From JBDTNL01 sp039933785 (lineage in GTDB: Bacteria > Acidobacteriota > Thermoanaerobaculia > Multivoradales > JAGPDF01), in NCBI GenBank assembly GCA_039933785.1, contig JBDTNL010000002.1, forward strand, positions 1 through 64,000: a DNA stretch of 64,000 bases, read 5' to 3'. The position numbers and the translations under genes were made by a program. Below, one piece after another: positions 24,112 to 31,943 of the stretch (within the stretch, counting starts at the first letter, position 1; each line of letters starts with the position of its first letter). The notes under the pieces were generated by a model that was not told the DNA's origin, ran no database searches, and worked only from the letters and a program-made list of their open reading frames with translations.

Positions 24112-24674
24112 TAGAGAGCCTCCAGCGTCCAAAGCGGCTTAACGCAGGCGCGAATGAGCGATCGATCGACGGGTCCGAAGTAGCGGCTGTCCCAACTCCT
24201 CGGGTGGTGCGAGGAGTGGAGCCAGTACTGGCCTGGCGCCAGGTGATACGTACCGAAGGGGTGAGGCTCGAGGGTGCGACCCTGCAGGTCGACGTCGAAC
24301 GGGCGCGTGTTGGGCATGGATACACCGTTGAGCTCGAGCCCGCGCTCTGTGAACACCACGTCATCACCAGGAATCGCTAGGATGCCTTTGAGCAGTGGTG
24401 CGACATCGCCCGGGCAGGCGCCCGTCGGCAGATAGCCTCGCGCCTTGGCGATCGTTGCAGCTGCCGCGGGTGGGCAGGCCTCGACGAACGCGCCTCGATG
24501 AGGAGCATCCTCGACAGTGCGGTAGAGCCCCCGCGGCATCGAGGGCGAAAGGTTGATGCGGAGGCCCGCGACGTAGGCTGTGGTCGCCATCGCGAGCGCA
24601 GCGGCAGCCATGAGAAGCGGCGCTCGGAGGCGCCGGAGCAGGATCACGGAGAGGTCGTTAGCGACCGCGGTCAT
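24111..24674 (-). CDS. traF: TraF-like signal peptidase (S26) for pilin processing
   Basis: A 187-residue S26-family peptidase of the TraF type. The N-terminal membrane helix is at about 19-37. The catalytic serine is S45 in LSPSMPRG and the general base is K96 in LLKGILAIPGDD, followed by the YFGPVDRSLI strand near the C-terminus. In IncP systems TraF matures and cyclises the TrbC pilin, which fits the trbC gene nearby. It overlaps the relaxase gene upstream by 17 bases and traG downstream by one. Confidence 0.93.
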   Translation of the reverse strand: MTAVANDLSVILLRRLRAPLLMAAAALAMATTAYVAGLRINLSPSMPRGLYRTVEDAPHRGAFVEACPPAAAATIAKARGYLPTGACPGDVAPLLKGILAIPGDDVVFTERGLELNGVSMPNTRPFDVDLQGRTLEPHPFGTYHLAPGQYWLHSSHHPRSWDSRYFGPVDRSLIRACVKPLWTLEAL

Positions 24675-27057
24675 GAAGGAAGTCCTGCACGAGTCTCACG
24701 GCGAAGCGAGAGAGCTGGATCATGGTGCCAACAACCGAGACAGTTTTTGCCGCGGTGGTCAGGGCGGAGGCCAGCGCTTGCGCCTGCGACGCGCCCTGGT
24801 GTTGCAGCGCGACGGCTAGGTGCCTGGCTGCGTAGGAGAGCTGCACTTCGGGCGGCGACAGCGCTCGAGCGCCGTGCCGCGACAGAGCCTCGACCACGTT
24901 GTGGTGGGGCATGCGGGCAGCGACGGCGTCGCGGACGAACGCAGCGTCCGCGACGCGGACGTCCTGCGGGAAGCGTGCATGGTAGACCGAAGGCGACTGC
25001 ACGCGGTGAGTCCGAAGAACGCTCTGAAGGACGGCGTCTTGCCGTTGAGTCTCCGCGAGAACCCTCTCCTGCAACGCGGCAGAGCGCGGTGCGGGAGTTG
25101 GGTCTGCGTGGTGGAGCTTGGCGTAGGGCCGCTCGAGCCCTTCTCCGCTCGTGAAGCCCGCGGCACGGGCTGGCGCGGACGTACCCTCTGTGTAGGGCTT
25201 GAGGCTGTACGCCAAGCGTGCGGGCGCGTCTCGCACTTGTCGAGCAGCCTCATCTAGCGGGACGTTTCCTGGAGGCGCGGCGTGCCGCACCCAGACCTCG
25301 AAGCGCTGCGGCGCTGTCTCGACGACGGCTGCTGGACTGAAACCGTTACGGGTCGCCGAGCGGATGTTTTCGGCGGTGACACCGGAGAGGACCTGTAACT
25401 GCGACTGCGACTGGGGGGCGAGGAGGATCTCCGCTCCCGCGGCGTTTTGCTGTCGGAGCCATGGCAAAGCCGTCCGAATCTCTTCGCTCGAGAGATTGGG
25501 GCGCACGATGTCGTGGGCGTTGCCGCGCGGCCGCACAATGAGATCGACGCGCTCGCTACCCAGCGCGCGCAGATGCTCGTCCAAGGCGAACGGCGTTCGC
25601 TCAGCCGGCGAGAGCGACACCGGAGGCTTGTGGTTAGGCACAAACGCCTGCGGTGCACGGTCGCGAAGCGCAATGCCTTCAAAGGGTTCGAGCGCGGCGC
25701 GCTTGAGGCCGATCTGCTCGCCCGTAAACGCCTGATCGCCCGCGACCAGGAGCGGCCGCGGCCCGGGTGCGATGGTGATCCCCGAAGCGTTCAACCGTCG
25801 CTCGAGGAGATCTGCCCCAGGTCGATCGGCCAGTGCCGTCCGCACGTAGGCCTCGAGGATCCGGCGCTCGACTGCAGCCAATGGCTCGCGACGTGCTGCC
25901 GTCTTGGTAAAGCGAGCGGCGGCGGCGTGAAGTCCTGCGGTTGTGGCCCTGAGCCCGAACGACAGCGCGGAGCTTGGCGAGCGCAGCGCCTGCGTTACCG
26001 AGACCACCTGGTTGAGCTCTGATCCTCCGGGCAGAAGGCTGAGGGCTCTGCGTGTGAGCGCGGCGGGCGATCGAAGCGCTGCGAGTAGAGAGAGCACGTT
26101 GGCCGTGCCGGCGAGGGCCTGCTCACCCTCGGAGGTCAGACCGCGGCGAGCGGAGGCGAGCTCAGCGCGGCCGCGCGGTGTGCGGATTGCCGCGAGACGG
26201 CCCGCAAGCTGTTGCGTCGCGTCGCGCGACCAGAGGGCGCCGCTGACCGCGGGCACGGTCGCCATGTCGCGGACAGCGGACTCGTCTCGGCCTTTGTCGT
26301 AGCTCACGCTAGCCCGTTGGAGCGCCCGCCAGGTGTAGTCGCGGCCGAGTTGACCTCCACGGAACGTGTGTGGACCCGCCTCGAACGACAGGCCGCTCAC
26401 GTGACCCGTTGAGGCGATGTTGGGTCGGACCGTGACGCCGTCCTGGCGAAGACGTGCGGCAAACTCCGGAAGCGTCGGATTGCCCTTGCTCGCCTCGCGA
26501 ATCAATCCTTGAAGCTCAACCCGGCGCGAGCCCTGGAGTGTCCGCTGCTCTGCGTGGTACTGGTTCGCAGATGGCGCCCGTTCCCCGGCGGCGTCGCGGG
26601 TCTGCACAAGATTCAGGCGGCGCTCGAGGTCGCGGACGACGAGGCGCCCTCGCTGGCGTTCATAGCTATTGCTGACGAGCTCGGCTCCGGAGTCAACCCG
26701 GGATCCAGCGATGTGAATATGGTCGCCGTTGGTGATGTCGTGGTGTCGGTAGACCACGAAAGGCGCGTTGCCATAGCCCATGCGCTGCATGTATTCCGTC
26801 GCAACGCTTCTCCACTGCTCGTTGGTCAACGACTCGCCGGGCGCGAGACGAAGGACCGCGTGGATCACCGGACGCTCGATCTCGGGCCGGGCCGCGGCGA
26901 TCGAACGCAGGTCACTCGCAAACTCCTTCGGGGAGTCGCTCGAGAGATTCTGGGCGAAGAGCAATTCTGCGCGGTTGTCGTCGCCGCTCTTTCCCGGACC
27001 GGAGATGTACGCGATGAGTCCTGCGAAACCTTTGCCGCGGAGGATCTTCTGAATCAC
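24658..27057 (-). CDS. traI: Relaxase, MOBP/TraI-VirD2 type
   Basis: A 799-residue relaxase. The GTG at 27057 is chosen because it overlaps the mobC stop in a GTGA and gives the usual start VIQKILRGKGFAGLIAYISG, where Y17 is the candidate catalytic tyrosine. The metal-binding histidine motif is HHDITNGDHIHI (H106, H113, H115), and HAVLRLAPGE at 66-75 is typical of MOBP relaxases. The nuclease domain ends near residue 250. The remaining 550 residues are Ala/Arg-rich and helical without a recognised motif. It nicks oriT and pilots the strand into the recipient. Confidence 0.93.
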   Translation of the reverse strand: MIQKILRGKGFAGLIAYISGPGKSGDDNRAELLFAQNLSSDSPKEFASDLRSIAAARPEIERPVIHAVLRLAPGESLTNEQWRSVATEYMQRMGYGNAPFVVYRHHDITNGDHIHIAGSRVDSGAELVSNSYERQRGRLVVRDLERRLNLVQTRDAAGERAPSANQYHAEQRTLQGSRRVELQGLIREASKGNPTLPEFAARLRQDGVTVRPNIASTGHVSGLSFEAGPHTFRGGQLGRDYTWRALQRASVSYDKGRDESAVRDMATVPAVSGALWSRDATQQLAGRLAAIRTPRGRAELASARRGLTSEGEQALAGTANVLSLLAALRSPAALTRRALSLLPGGSELNQVVSVTQALRSPSSALSFGLRATTAGLHAAAARFTKTAARREPLAAVERRILEAYVRTALADRPGADLLERRLNASGITIAPGPRPLLVAGDQAFTGEQIGLKRAALEPFEGIALRDRAPQAFVPNHKPPVSLSPAERTPFALDEHLRALGSERVDLIVRPRGNAHDIVRPNLSSEEIRTALPWLRQQNAAGAEILLAPQSQSQLQVLSGVTAENIRSATRNGFSPAAVVETAPQRFEVWVRHAAPPGNVPLDEAARQVRDAPARLAYSLKPYTEGTSAPARAAGFTSGEGLERPYAKLHHADPTPAPRSAALQERVLAETQRQDAVLQSVLRTHRVQSPSVYHARFPQDVRVADAAFVRDAVAARMPHHNVVEALSRHGARALSPPEVQLSYAARHLAVALQHQGASQAQALASALTTAAKTVSVVGTMIQLSRFAVRLVQDFLHDRGR

Positions 27058-27443
27058 GACGACATCTCCGGCAGGTAGCGCTCTCCGCGGCGGATCTTGA
27101 GCTCCGCTTGCACCTCGCGGAGAAGTCCGCGCAGTTCGCGGACGTCGGGCATCAAGACGCCCGGCAAGAGCCCTGCGTTGATCGCATGCATCCACTGGTT
27201 GAGATTTGCGCCGATGCGGTGGAGGTTCTCGTAGGTTGCACGGTTGATCGCCGGCACGAGGCGCGCCGGCGATCGACGGAGGGCCGCGCTGCGCGCGTAC
27301 TCGCTGAGCGCGAGGCCCTCAGCAGCCGCACCGCGGACCAGGGCGGCGTGCTCGGCCTGGGTGAAGTTGAGGGTCAGCCGGGCCGCGCGGCGGTCCTGTG
27401 GTTCTTTCGCGGGGCGTCCACGCCCGCGGTCGGTGGCCGACAT
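27054..27443 (-). CDS. mobC: MobC/TraJ-like oriT accessory protein
   Basis: A 129-residue relaxosome accessory protein. Basic N-terminus RGRGRPAKEPQDRRAAR, then a ribbon-helix-helix-like section (LTLNFTQAEHAALVRGAAAEGLALSEYARSAALR split over residues 20-55) and the MobC-type helix INRATYENLHRIGANLNQWMHAIN. Start MSATDRGR at 27443 is chosen over in-frame upstream codons that run through the inverted repeats of the oriT region. It probably binds one of those repeats and loads the relaxase, with which its gene is coupled by GTGA. Confidence 0.9.
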   Translation of the reverse strand: MSATDRGRGRPAKEPQDRRAARLTLNFTQAEHAALVRGAAAEGLALSEYARSAALRRSPARLVPAINRATYENLHRIGANLNQWMHAINAGLLPGVLMPDVRELRGLLREVQAELKIRRGERYLPEMSS

Positions 27444-27451
27444 CAGGAGGC

Positions 27452-27550
27452 CACCTCGAGGTGAGGGCGAATGCCGTTCGCCAGGGCCCGACCAACGGAG
27501 TGAGGCGAAAGTTGCTCGCGAGCAACTTCTTTTTTGTGCTGCGCACAAAA
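27452..27550. repeat. Cluster of four inverted repeats upstream of mobC
   Basis: Four inverted repeats lie within 100 bases: CACCTCGAGGTG (27452-27463); GGCGAA/TTCGCC (27466-27482); a perfect 20-bp palindrome with arm AAGTTGCTCG (27509-27528); and TTTTGTGC/GCACAAAA (27532-27550). Such clusters are typical of oriT regions, where accessory proteins bind, and may also repress the leftward mob transcript. The third is followed by CTTTTTT on the plus strand and could act as a terminator for rightward transcription. Confidence 0.85.
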
Positions 27551-27571
27551 CATCTTGCTACTCTGCTGTTT

Positions 27572-27612
27572 CGCCTGCCTCGGGCACTCTTTCCTATCCT
27601 GAAGAGCAGGCG
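27572..27612 (+). other. oriT: Candidate oriT nic region, IncP-like
   Basis: The core CCTATCCTG at 27593-27601 matches the IncP/MOBP nic consensus YATCCTG, with the cut expected after G27601. The next base here is A rather than a pyrimidine. A 5-bp repeat CTCTT (27587-27591) / AAGAG (27602-27606) brackets the nick, and an outer repeat CGCCTGC (27572-27578) / GCAGGCG (27606-27612) encloses the whole. The site is about 130 bases upstream of mobC and the relaxase. With this polarity the strand would leave rightward and the tra/trb genes would enter last. This is predicted by motif and position only. Confidence 0.8.
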
Positions 27613-28033
27613 TCATCATCCGTTGTTCAGTGAAGTGTCGGAGTCGAGGTGGAGATCTTCGTGGCTGCAACTTCGCGAAGATTGTGTGGCTGGGGCTTGA
27701 CCAGTGATGGAGAAGTGTCAGTTCCCGCAAGCCTCAATCCCCGCTGAGCACGCTCGTCCTCCAACCCCGCCGCCGCGGTTTCAGGAGAGATCCAAAGCTC
27801 CAGGTAGAAGTCCACACGAGCCTCGATCGGGCCTTTACCATGGTCCAATCCGCCCACACAGCTGGAACCCCGAAGCGTTCCCAAACAATAGAACCTCGTG
27901 GCCGCTTTGGCCGTCTCGACAAAGGTCGCGGGACAAGTCCCAGCCCCAAGCCGAGACGACCAGCTAGTCGGGGTGGAATCGGGGGTAGGCACCATCGAGG
28001 GGTCGGGTGCAATCGCCGGGTCGTCGTGTGCGC
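27613..28033. other. Region between oriT and ssb, no supported gene
   Basis: About 420 bases without a convincing gene. A leftward frame at 27627-27995 (122 codons from an ATG) has a plausible middle but no ribosome binding site. Other frames are open only because of base composition. The leftward promoter for mobC and the tra genes could lie here or among the inverted repeats, but none could be picked out with confidence. Confidence 0.5.
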
Positions 28034-28525
28034 CTAGCGCTTCTTCCGAGGGGAAACCTTCATGGAGGAGCCGGTTTGGAAGTCGGACGCCTTGCTCTCG
28101 TTCTCGAGCTGCTCGGCAAGGTACTCTGGTGTTAGGTCGGAGTCAGAGTCAGGAAGACTTGACGGAGCCTGCTCGACCTCGGACGAGGCGCTCTTGGCGA
28201 ATTGAGGGAATAGCTTCAATTCGCGAACGACGATCTCGAAGCGCTTGCGCGACTCGCCGCCCTTCTCGTAGGTCGAGACGTTGATACGACCGTCAACGTA
28301 GAGTAGCCGGCCCTTCGTGACGTAGGACTCGATGGTCTTGGCCAGGGTTCCGAACGCCACCAGGTGGTGCCACGTGGTCTGCTCCTGCCGCGTGCCCGCG
28401 GCATCAGTCCAGGCGGACGTGGTGGCGAGAGAGAAACGAGCGATCGGCTTGTCCGGATGGGAGTAGCGGATCTCCGGGGTTGCGCCTACATTGCCGATCA
28501 ATTCGACACGATTGAGGCTGACCAT
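28034..28525 (-). CDS. ssb: Single-stranded DNA-binding protein, basic tail
   Basis: A 163-residue SSB. The OB fold spans about 1-110 (MVSLNRVELIGNVGATPEIR, WHHLVAFGTLAKTIESYVTKG, LLYVDGRINVSTYEKGGE), matching bacterial SSBs. The start at 28525 is preceded by a purine-rich GGGGGGAAG. The C-terminus ends KVSPRKKR and lacks the acidic DDDIPF-type tip that recruits partner proteins, so this copy probably coats transferred single strands without the normal partner contacts. It lies upstream of oriT in the leading region expected for the T-strand. Confidence 0.93.
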   Translation of the reverse strand: MVSLNRVELIGNVGATPEIRYSHPDKPIARFSLATTSAWTDAAGTRQEQTTWHHLVAFGTLAKTIESYVTKGRLLYVDGRINVSTYEKGGESRKRFEIVVRELKLFPQFAKSASSEVEQAPSSLPDSDSDLTPEYLAEQLENESKASDFQTGSSMKVSPRKKR

Positions 28526-28582
28526 GACACTTCCCCCCACGCTAGAGGACGGACCACGGGCGCGCGGGCCGTCGCAAGTAGT

Positions 28583-28598
28583 TACACAGCGTAGTGTA
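28583..28598. promoter_or_regulatory. Inverted repeat TACAC-N6-GTGTA, candidate BlaI-type operator
   Basis: TACAC (28583-28587) and GTGTA (28594-28598) form a 16-bp palindromic site with the TACA...TGTA half-sites known for BlaI/MecI repressors. It lies 58-73 bases upstream of the ssb start, overlapping a leftward TTGATA (28597-28602) that could be a -35 box. The BlaI-like gene is directly upstream. Regulation of ssb and perhaps the mob genes by it is an inference. Confidence 0.5.
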
Positions 28599-28676
28599 TC
28601 AAACCAGGCGCCTCTCGGGATGGTCTGACTGCAGAAGTTGTTCTGGGCCGCCCGGTCGCTGCGCGGCCAGGGAGAG

Positions 28677-29108
28677 TTAGGAGGAACCCGCTGGCCGGTC
28701 CCGGCTCAAGAGCTCTTCGCGGAAGCCCTCGAAAACGGCTGGGGCGTTTGTGCGTGCGAGTTCCTCCACCAGCATCCGCAGGTATCTAGGGTCGCGAGCC
28801 AGGGTCTCGTACAGCAATGCCCGGATCTCGGCTCGGATGCCCTCAGACTCCGAAATCAGCGGCGTGTAGATCCGTGAACGACCGTCGTCGGGGTTCGTAG
28901 TCATCGAGAGGTAGCCCTTGCGGACAACACGAACCAGCAGCGTGGCGATGAGATTGACGGACGCGAAGTTGCGTTGGCGTGCCAGAGCGGCGGATATTTC
29001 AATGCCCGAGGCAGGACCAAGGCGCCAGCAGACGAGCATGAGATCCCACTCGCTCGGCGACAGGGGGCGCGTATCGGGGGCACTCGACGTGCGAATAAAT
29101 CGACTCAT
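28677..29108 (-). CDS. BlaI/MecI-like winged-helix transcriptional repressor
   Basis: A 143-residue protein with a BlaI/MecI/CopY-type winged helix (PF03965) at about 15-95: LSPSEWDLMLVCWRLGP, then SVNLIATLLVRVVRKGYLS (recognition helix) and the wing DDGRSRIYTPLISESEG. The C-terminal helices would dimerise. These repressors bind TACA/TGTA palindromes. One such site lies between this gene and ssb, and a looser one (TACA-ACC-TGTT, 29125-29135) just upstream of its own start suggests autoregulation. No BlaR-type sensor protease is adjacent, so the inducing signal is unknown. Confidence 0.82.
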   Translation of the reverse strand: MSRFIRTSSAPDTRPLSPSEWDLMLVCWRLGPASGIEISAALARQRNFASVNLIATLLVRVVRKGYLSMTTNPDDGRSRIYTPLISESEGIRAEIRALLYETLARDPRYLRMLVEELARTNAPAVFEGFREELLSRDRPAGSS

Positions 29109-29414
29109 ACTCGGGTCAATAGTCTACAACCTGTTCAGACTCAAGCGCCGGCTGGGGCGCTTGGGCTGGAACGGAGAGGCTCTGGATGAGCGCTGATCAG
29201 GCTTGAGAAGAGCTGCCAGACCGCACACTCGGTAGCGAAAAAGGCTTGGCTTAAGGCATCCTGGAGGAGTATGCAGGGTGGCAGGGCCTGCTCGTCAAGC
29301 ACTCGCTCGACGAAAGAGGCTTGGCCTCGACATCTGCGAAACTCCGGATGAACCGTGGCATGGGAAGTGGCTCTACACGGTGGTATGGCAATCTGCAGGC
29401 CTCCATTCTTCCGA
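29109..29414. other. Gap, no supported gene
   Basis: About 300 bases between the BlaI-like gene and a leftward hypothetical gene. Short frames exist on both strands but none has a ribosome binding site or a protein-like sequence. Apart from the TACA...TGTT site near 29125, I see nothing in it. Confidence 0.5.
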
Positions 29415-29810
29415 CTACCACAGAGTGACCTCGATTTCACTGAGGGGCGGACCTGGATCGCGGAAAAACTGCTCGAGCTCGGCGATGGGAACCGCCGCAG
29501 AAAGTGCGTCGGCCGCGATCAACACATAGCCCTCCAGGCACTCAGCGAAAGATGCGCTCTCGGCTCGTAGTGGAGGCCAAAACAGGGCTTCAAATTGAGG
29601 TGCCGCGCCATAGCGGGCGCGCTGCTCGAAATACTCCGCCAGTTCGCCAAGACGGAGTTCGACTGCGCCACTCGAAGGACCACCAATTACCTCAATGAAG
29701 ACGTGATCGGGTCCATACCGAACAAACGAAACCTGGACCGACTCTATGTGCCGGCGGCTCGCGTGCGTGGGCTTCCTCTTAGTCTTAGGTCTACGGTCTA
29801 TTGGCGGCAT
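29415..29810 (-). CDS. Hypothetical 131-residue protein
   Basis: Unrecognised. The ATG at 29810 gives a basic N-terminus (MPPIDRRPKTKRKPTHASRR) followed by a beta-rich, acidic remainder (VQVSFVRYGPDHVFIEVIGG, LRLGELAEYFEQRARYG, PLSEIEVTLW). An ATG twelve codons further upstream lies next to a palindrome and is less likely. Neither start has a good ribosome binding site. It is divergent from the XRE regulator, so both may be controlled from the shared gap. Its function is unknown. Confidence 0.6.
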   Translation of the reverse strand: MPPIDRRPKTKRKPTHASRRHIESVQVSFVRYGPDHVFIEVIGGPSSGAVELRLGELAEYFEQRARYGAAPQFEALFWPPLRAESASFAECLEGYVLIAADALSAAVPIAELEQFFRDPGPPLSEIEVTLW

Positions 29811-29848
29811 CGCGATGAATATTTGATTGTAGTAAAGTATAGGCATTT

Positions 29849-29865
29849 CTTGCTTCTAGAGCAAG
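29849..29865. promoter_or_regulatory. Inverted repeat CTTGCT-N5-AGCAAG, candidate operator
   Basis: A 17-bp palindromic site with perfect 6-bp arms lies in the short gap between the divergent hypothetical gene and the XRE regulator, 26-42 bases before the regulator's ATG. Its size and place suit an operator bound by the regulator itself. The surrounding A/T-rich stretch (TTGATTGTAGTAAAGTATAG) contrasts with the G+C-rich element and probably contains a promoter, though boxes cannot be assigned with certainty. Confidence 0.55.
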
Positions 29866-29890
29866 ACAACTCAAGGTCAGGAGGCGCGAG

Positions 29891-30334
29891 ATGCCAAACA
29901 GCTGGGAGCTTGCGGTAGGTAGAAGGATTGGCTCGGCCTTGGATGGAAGGGGCCTTCAACGGGACCTCGCGAGACATCTCGGCGTGTCGGAGTCGACGGT
30001 ATCTGTTTGGCTCGGCGGCAACGTTCCCGAGAGCTGGCAACGACTAAGAATTCTTTGCGACTACCTTGCGTGCAGTGCTGACCAACTGCTGGGGGTCGGT
30101 GCGGCTGATGGGCGTCGTCTGCAAGAATTGGAGACGCTTGAGACGGCAGACGAGATTGTGGACCTGCTAGGCAACAGCTTCGTCCGTGAATCGCTCAAGA
30201 GGGCGATTCGCTTGACGATGGATGGCGGAAGAACAGGGTTGGACGACCTGCCGCTCGCCGACGAGGACAAGGCTGGCCTAAGACGGCTGCGCGAGAGGGT
30301 AGGAGAGACCGAAAGGCGCAAGCCGGGGGCCTGA
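29891..30334 (+). CDS. XRE-family HTH transcriptional regulator
   Basis: A 147-residue regulator. The HTH at about 9-66 reads GRRIGSALDGRGLQRDLARH, LGVSESTVSVWLGGNVPES, ILCDYLACSADQLLGVG, the classic Cro/C1-type pattern. The C-terminal part is charged and helical without a known domain and has no protease motif. AGGAGG lies seven bases before the ATG. It is one of two rightward genes in the element, and a palindrome in its leader suggests autoregulation. Like ImmR/CI-type proteins on other integrative elements it may control excision or transfer, but that is inference. Confidence 0.88.
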   Translation: MPNSWELAVGRRIGSALDGRGLQRDLARHLGVSESTVSVWLGGNVPESWQRLRILCDYLACSADQLLGVGAADGRRLQELETLETADEIVDLLGNSFVRESLKRAIRLTMDGGRTGLDDLPLADEDKAGLRRLRERVGETERRKPGA

Positions 30335-30342
30335 GGGCCCCC
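30325..30342 (+). terminator. Hairpin overlapping the XRE stop codon
   Basis: GGGGGCC and GGCCCCC form a 7-bp G/C stem around a TGAG loop that contains the stop codon of the regulator. No T-run follows, so an intrinsic terminator is doubtful. It may protect the 3' end or weaken read-through into the TPR gene 230 bases on. No gene was seen between them. Confidence 0.35.
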
Positions 30343-30563
30343 AGCGTGGAGAATTTCAGCCGTTCGGATCGATACTCGCTCGCAGATCGGGAGCGTCGAA
30401 CGGCGCAGCGCTACAAAGAAGCCAGATCAGAAAGTCCATTGGCGTCCTCCATGAGCGACCACAGTCGCCGGGTCGAGATTGAACCAGCGGGCGTGGGCTC
30501 CTAAGGAAGCTGCTTCAAAGCGACAAACCCTGACACCGAACATCGATTGGAGAGGTATGAGGC

Positions 30564-31835
30564 ATGAGTGAGGGGGGCGAGGGGAAGGGAGAGGACAGAG
30601 AACAGGACCGCGACCGAGCTCTTCGACTTGGAGAGCCCGGTTCGCGGCCGAAAGCCAGGGACTACTTCCCCGCGCTGGACCGACTCGCCGAACGAATCCC
30701 TCTGCTGCACACAGCAGTGGACGACGAGCGAGAACAGGCTGCTGCGGTGGCCGCAAGAGTTGCGGCTTCAAAAGCGGGCGATATCGAGACAATCCTATTG
30801 ACTGCCACGCCTTCGCTGTCGTTGGTCTCTGCTATTTGCGACCAACTCGTTCAGCTGTTCGGTCATAACTCTCCTCGGTCTCAACAGACTGCACGAGCCC
30901 TTCTGGCTCTAGCTGAACGGCTCCCGGAAGGGTCCGCGGGGACCGAGGGACGCTGTCTCGCAGCGGCCATGTTCGGGAACTCATGCCGAATCGCAGGGGA
31001 TCTGGTGGCTGCGCGGCAGGCATTTGCGAGGGCGAGGGCGTGGAATCGGGACTTGATGCTGGAGAGCGCAACTGTGATTCGAATTGATGCGTTCGAGGCG
31101 TCCCTTCTCATCGACGAAGGAAATCCGGAGGCCGCGATTAGTCTCCTGCATTCAGCCATTGAAAGAGCTGGCGACGGACGGGAGCGGCGTGTCGTGCTTA
31201 CGGCCATACTCGGCCGGGCGTTGGGCGAGGCAGGACGACATGACGAGGCGATCCAGGCCAACCTAAGCGTTGTTGCTGACGCAGACCCGCATAGTCAAAC
31301 CCGGCTGGCATTGGGTGCAGTACACAACATCGCATGGGCATACATAGATGAAGGGAAGTTCGACGCAGCAGATGGGCTTCTTGAATCATTCGCGGCCAGC
31401 TTCCGGTCCGTTTTCGGAGCCGGTGATCGCGCGCGGACGGTCTGGCTCCATGCATTGATTGCTGCGGGTCGTTCACAGTGGCTACAAGCAGAGAGTCGGT
31501 ATCTCGAAGCCATCGAGATCTTTTCTCAAGAGAACGTCGCGGTCGACGTCGCGTTTGCTGCGCTTGAGCTGTCCGAGATCTACGCCCGTCAGAAAAGACA
31601 CCGAGAATTGCGCAGCCTAGTCACAAGGATTGCTCCGATCTTTGCCTCACAGCAACTTCGCAGGGAATCCCAGGCCGCGCTCGCGGTCTTCCGGCGATCG
31701 GTGTTGGAGGAGAGCGTCACCGTAGAGGTCGTTCGCCGCACGCTCCGCAATCTCAAGTCCGGTTCGTCGCGCCATCTGCGTCTCGTAGACGTGAAGCGGA
31801 CTCGCGGTCACGGTCCCGCTTCGGAGCAACGCTAG
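30564..31835 (+). CDS. TPR-like helical repeat protein
   Basis: A 423-residue cytosolic protein made almost wholly of helix pairs. Segments such as SRIAGDLVAARQAFARARAW-type (147-166), NPEAAISLLHSAIERAGD, GRALGEAGRHDEAIQANLSV, GKFDAADGLLESFAASF and WLQAESRYLEAIEIFSQENV have the spacing of tetratricopeptide repeats. The N-terminus is charged and probably disordered. There is no HTH or enzymatic motif. It lies downstream of the XRE regulator in the same direction, so the two could act together, with the TPR protein as ligand or protein-binding partner. No secreted peptide gene was found next to it. Confidence 0.72.
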   Translation: MSEGGEGKGEDREQDRDRALRLGEPGSRPKARDYFPALDRLAERIPLLHTAVDDEREQAAAVAARVAASKAGDIETILLTATPSLSLVSAICDQLVQLFGHNSPRSQQTARALLALAERLPEGSAGTEGRCLAAAMFGNSCRIAGDLVAARQAFARARAWNRDLMLESATVIRIDAFEASLLIDEGNPEAAISLLHSAIERAGDGRERRVVLTAILGRALGEAGRHDEAIQANLSVVADADPHSQTRLALGAVHNIAWAYIDEGKFDAADGLLESFAASFRSVFGAGDRARTVWLHALIAAGRSQWLQAESRYLEAIEIFSQENVAVDVAFAALELSEIYARQKRHRELRSLVTRIAPIFASQQLRRESQAALAVFRRSVLEESVTVEVVRRTLRNLKSGSSRHLRLVDVKRTRGHGPASEQR

Positions 31836-31943
31836 AAACTTTCCGACGGCCGGAATTCTCAGCCTTTTTCAAGTGCCGATGGCGGAGGCCGCCTCCAGGT
31901 TTCGCCGCCCGTGGCTAGTTGTCGAGCTGGCCCGATGCTTAGA

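Noticed and set aside
27627..27995. 122-codon leftward frame between oriT and ssb
   Set aside because: No ribosome binding site, mixed composition and no recognisable motif. Kept only as a remark in the gap description.
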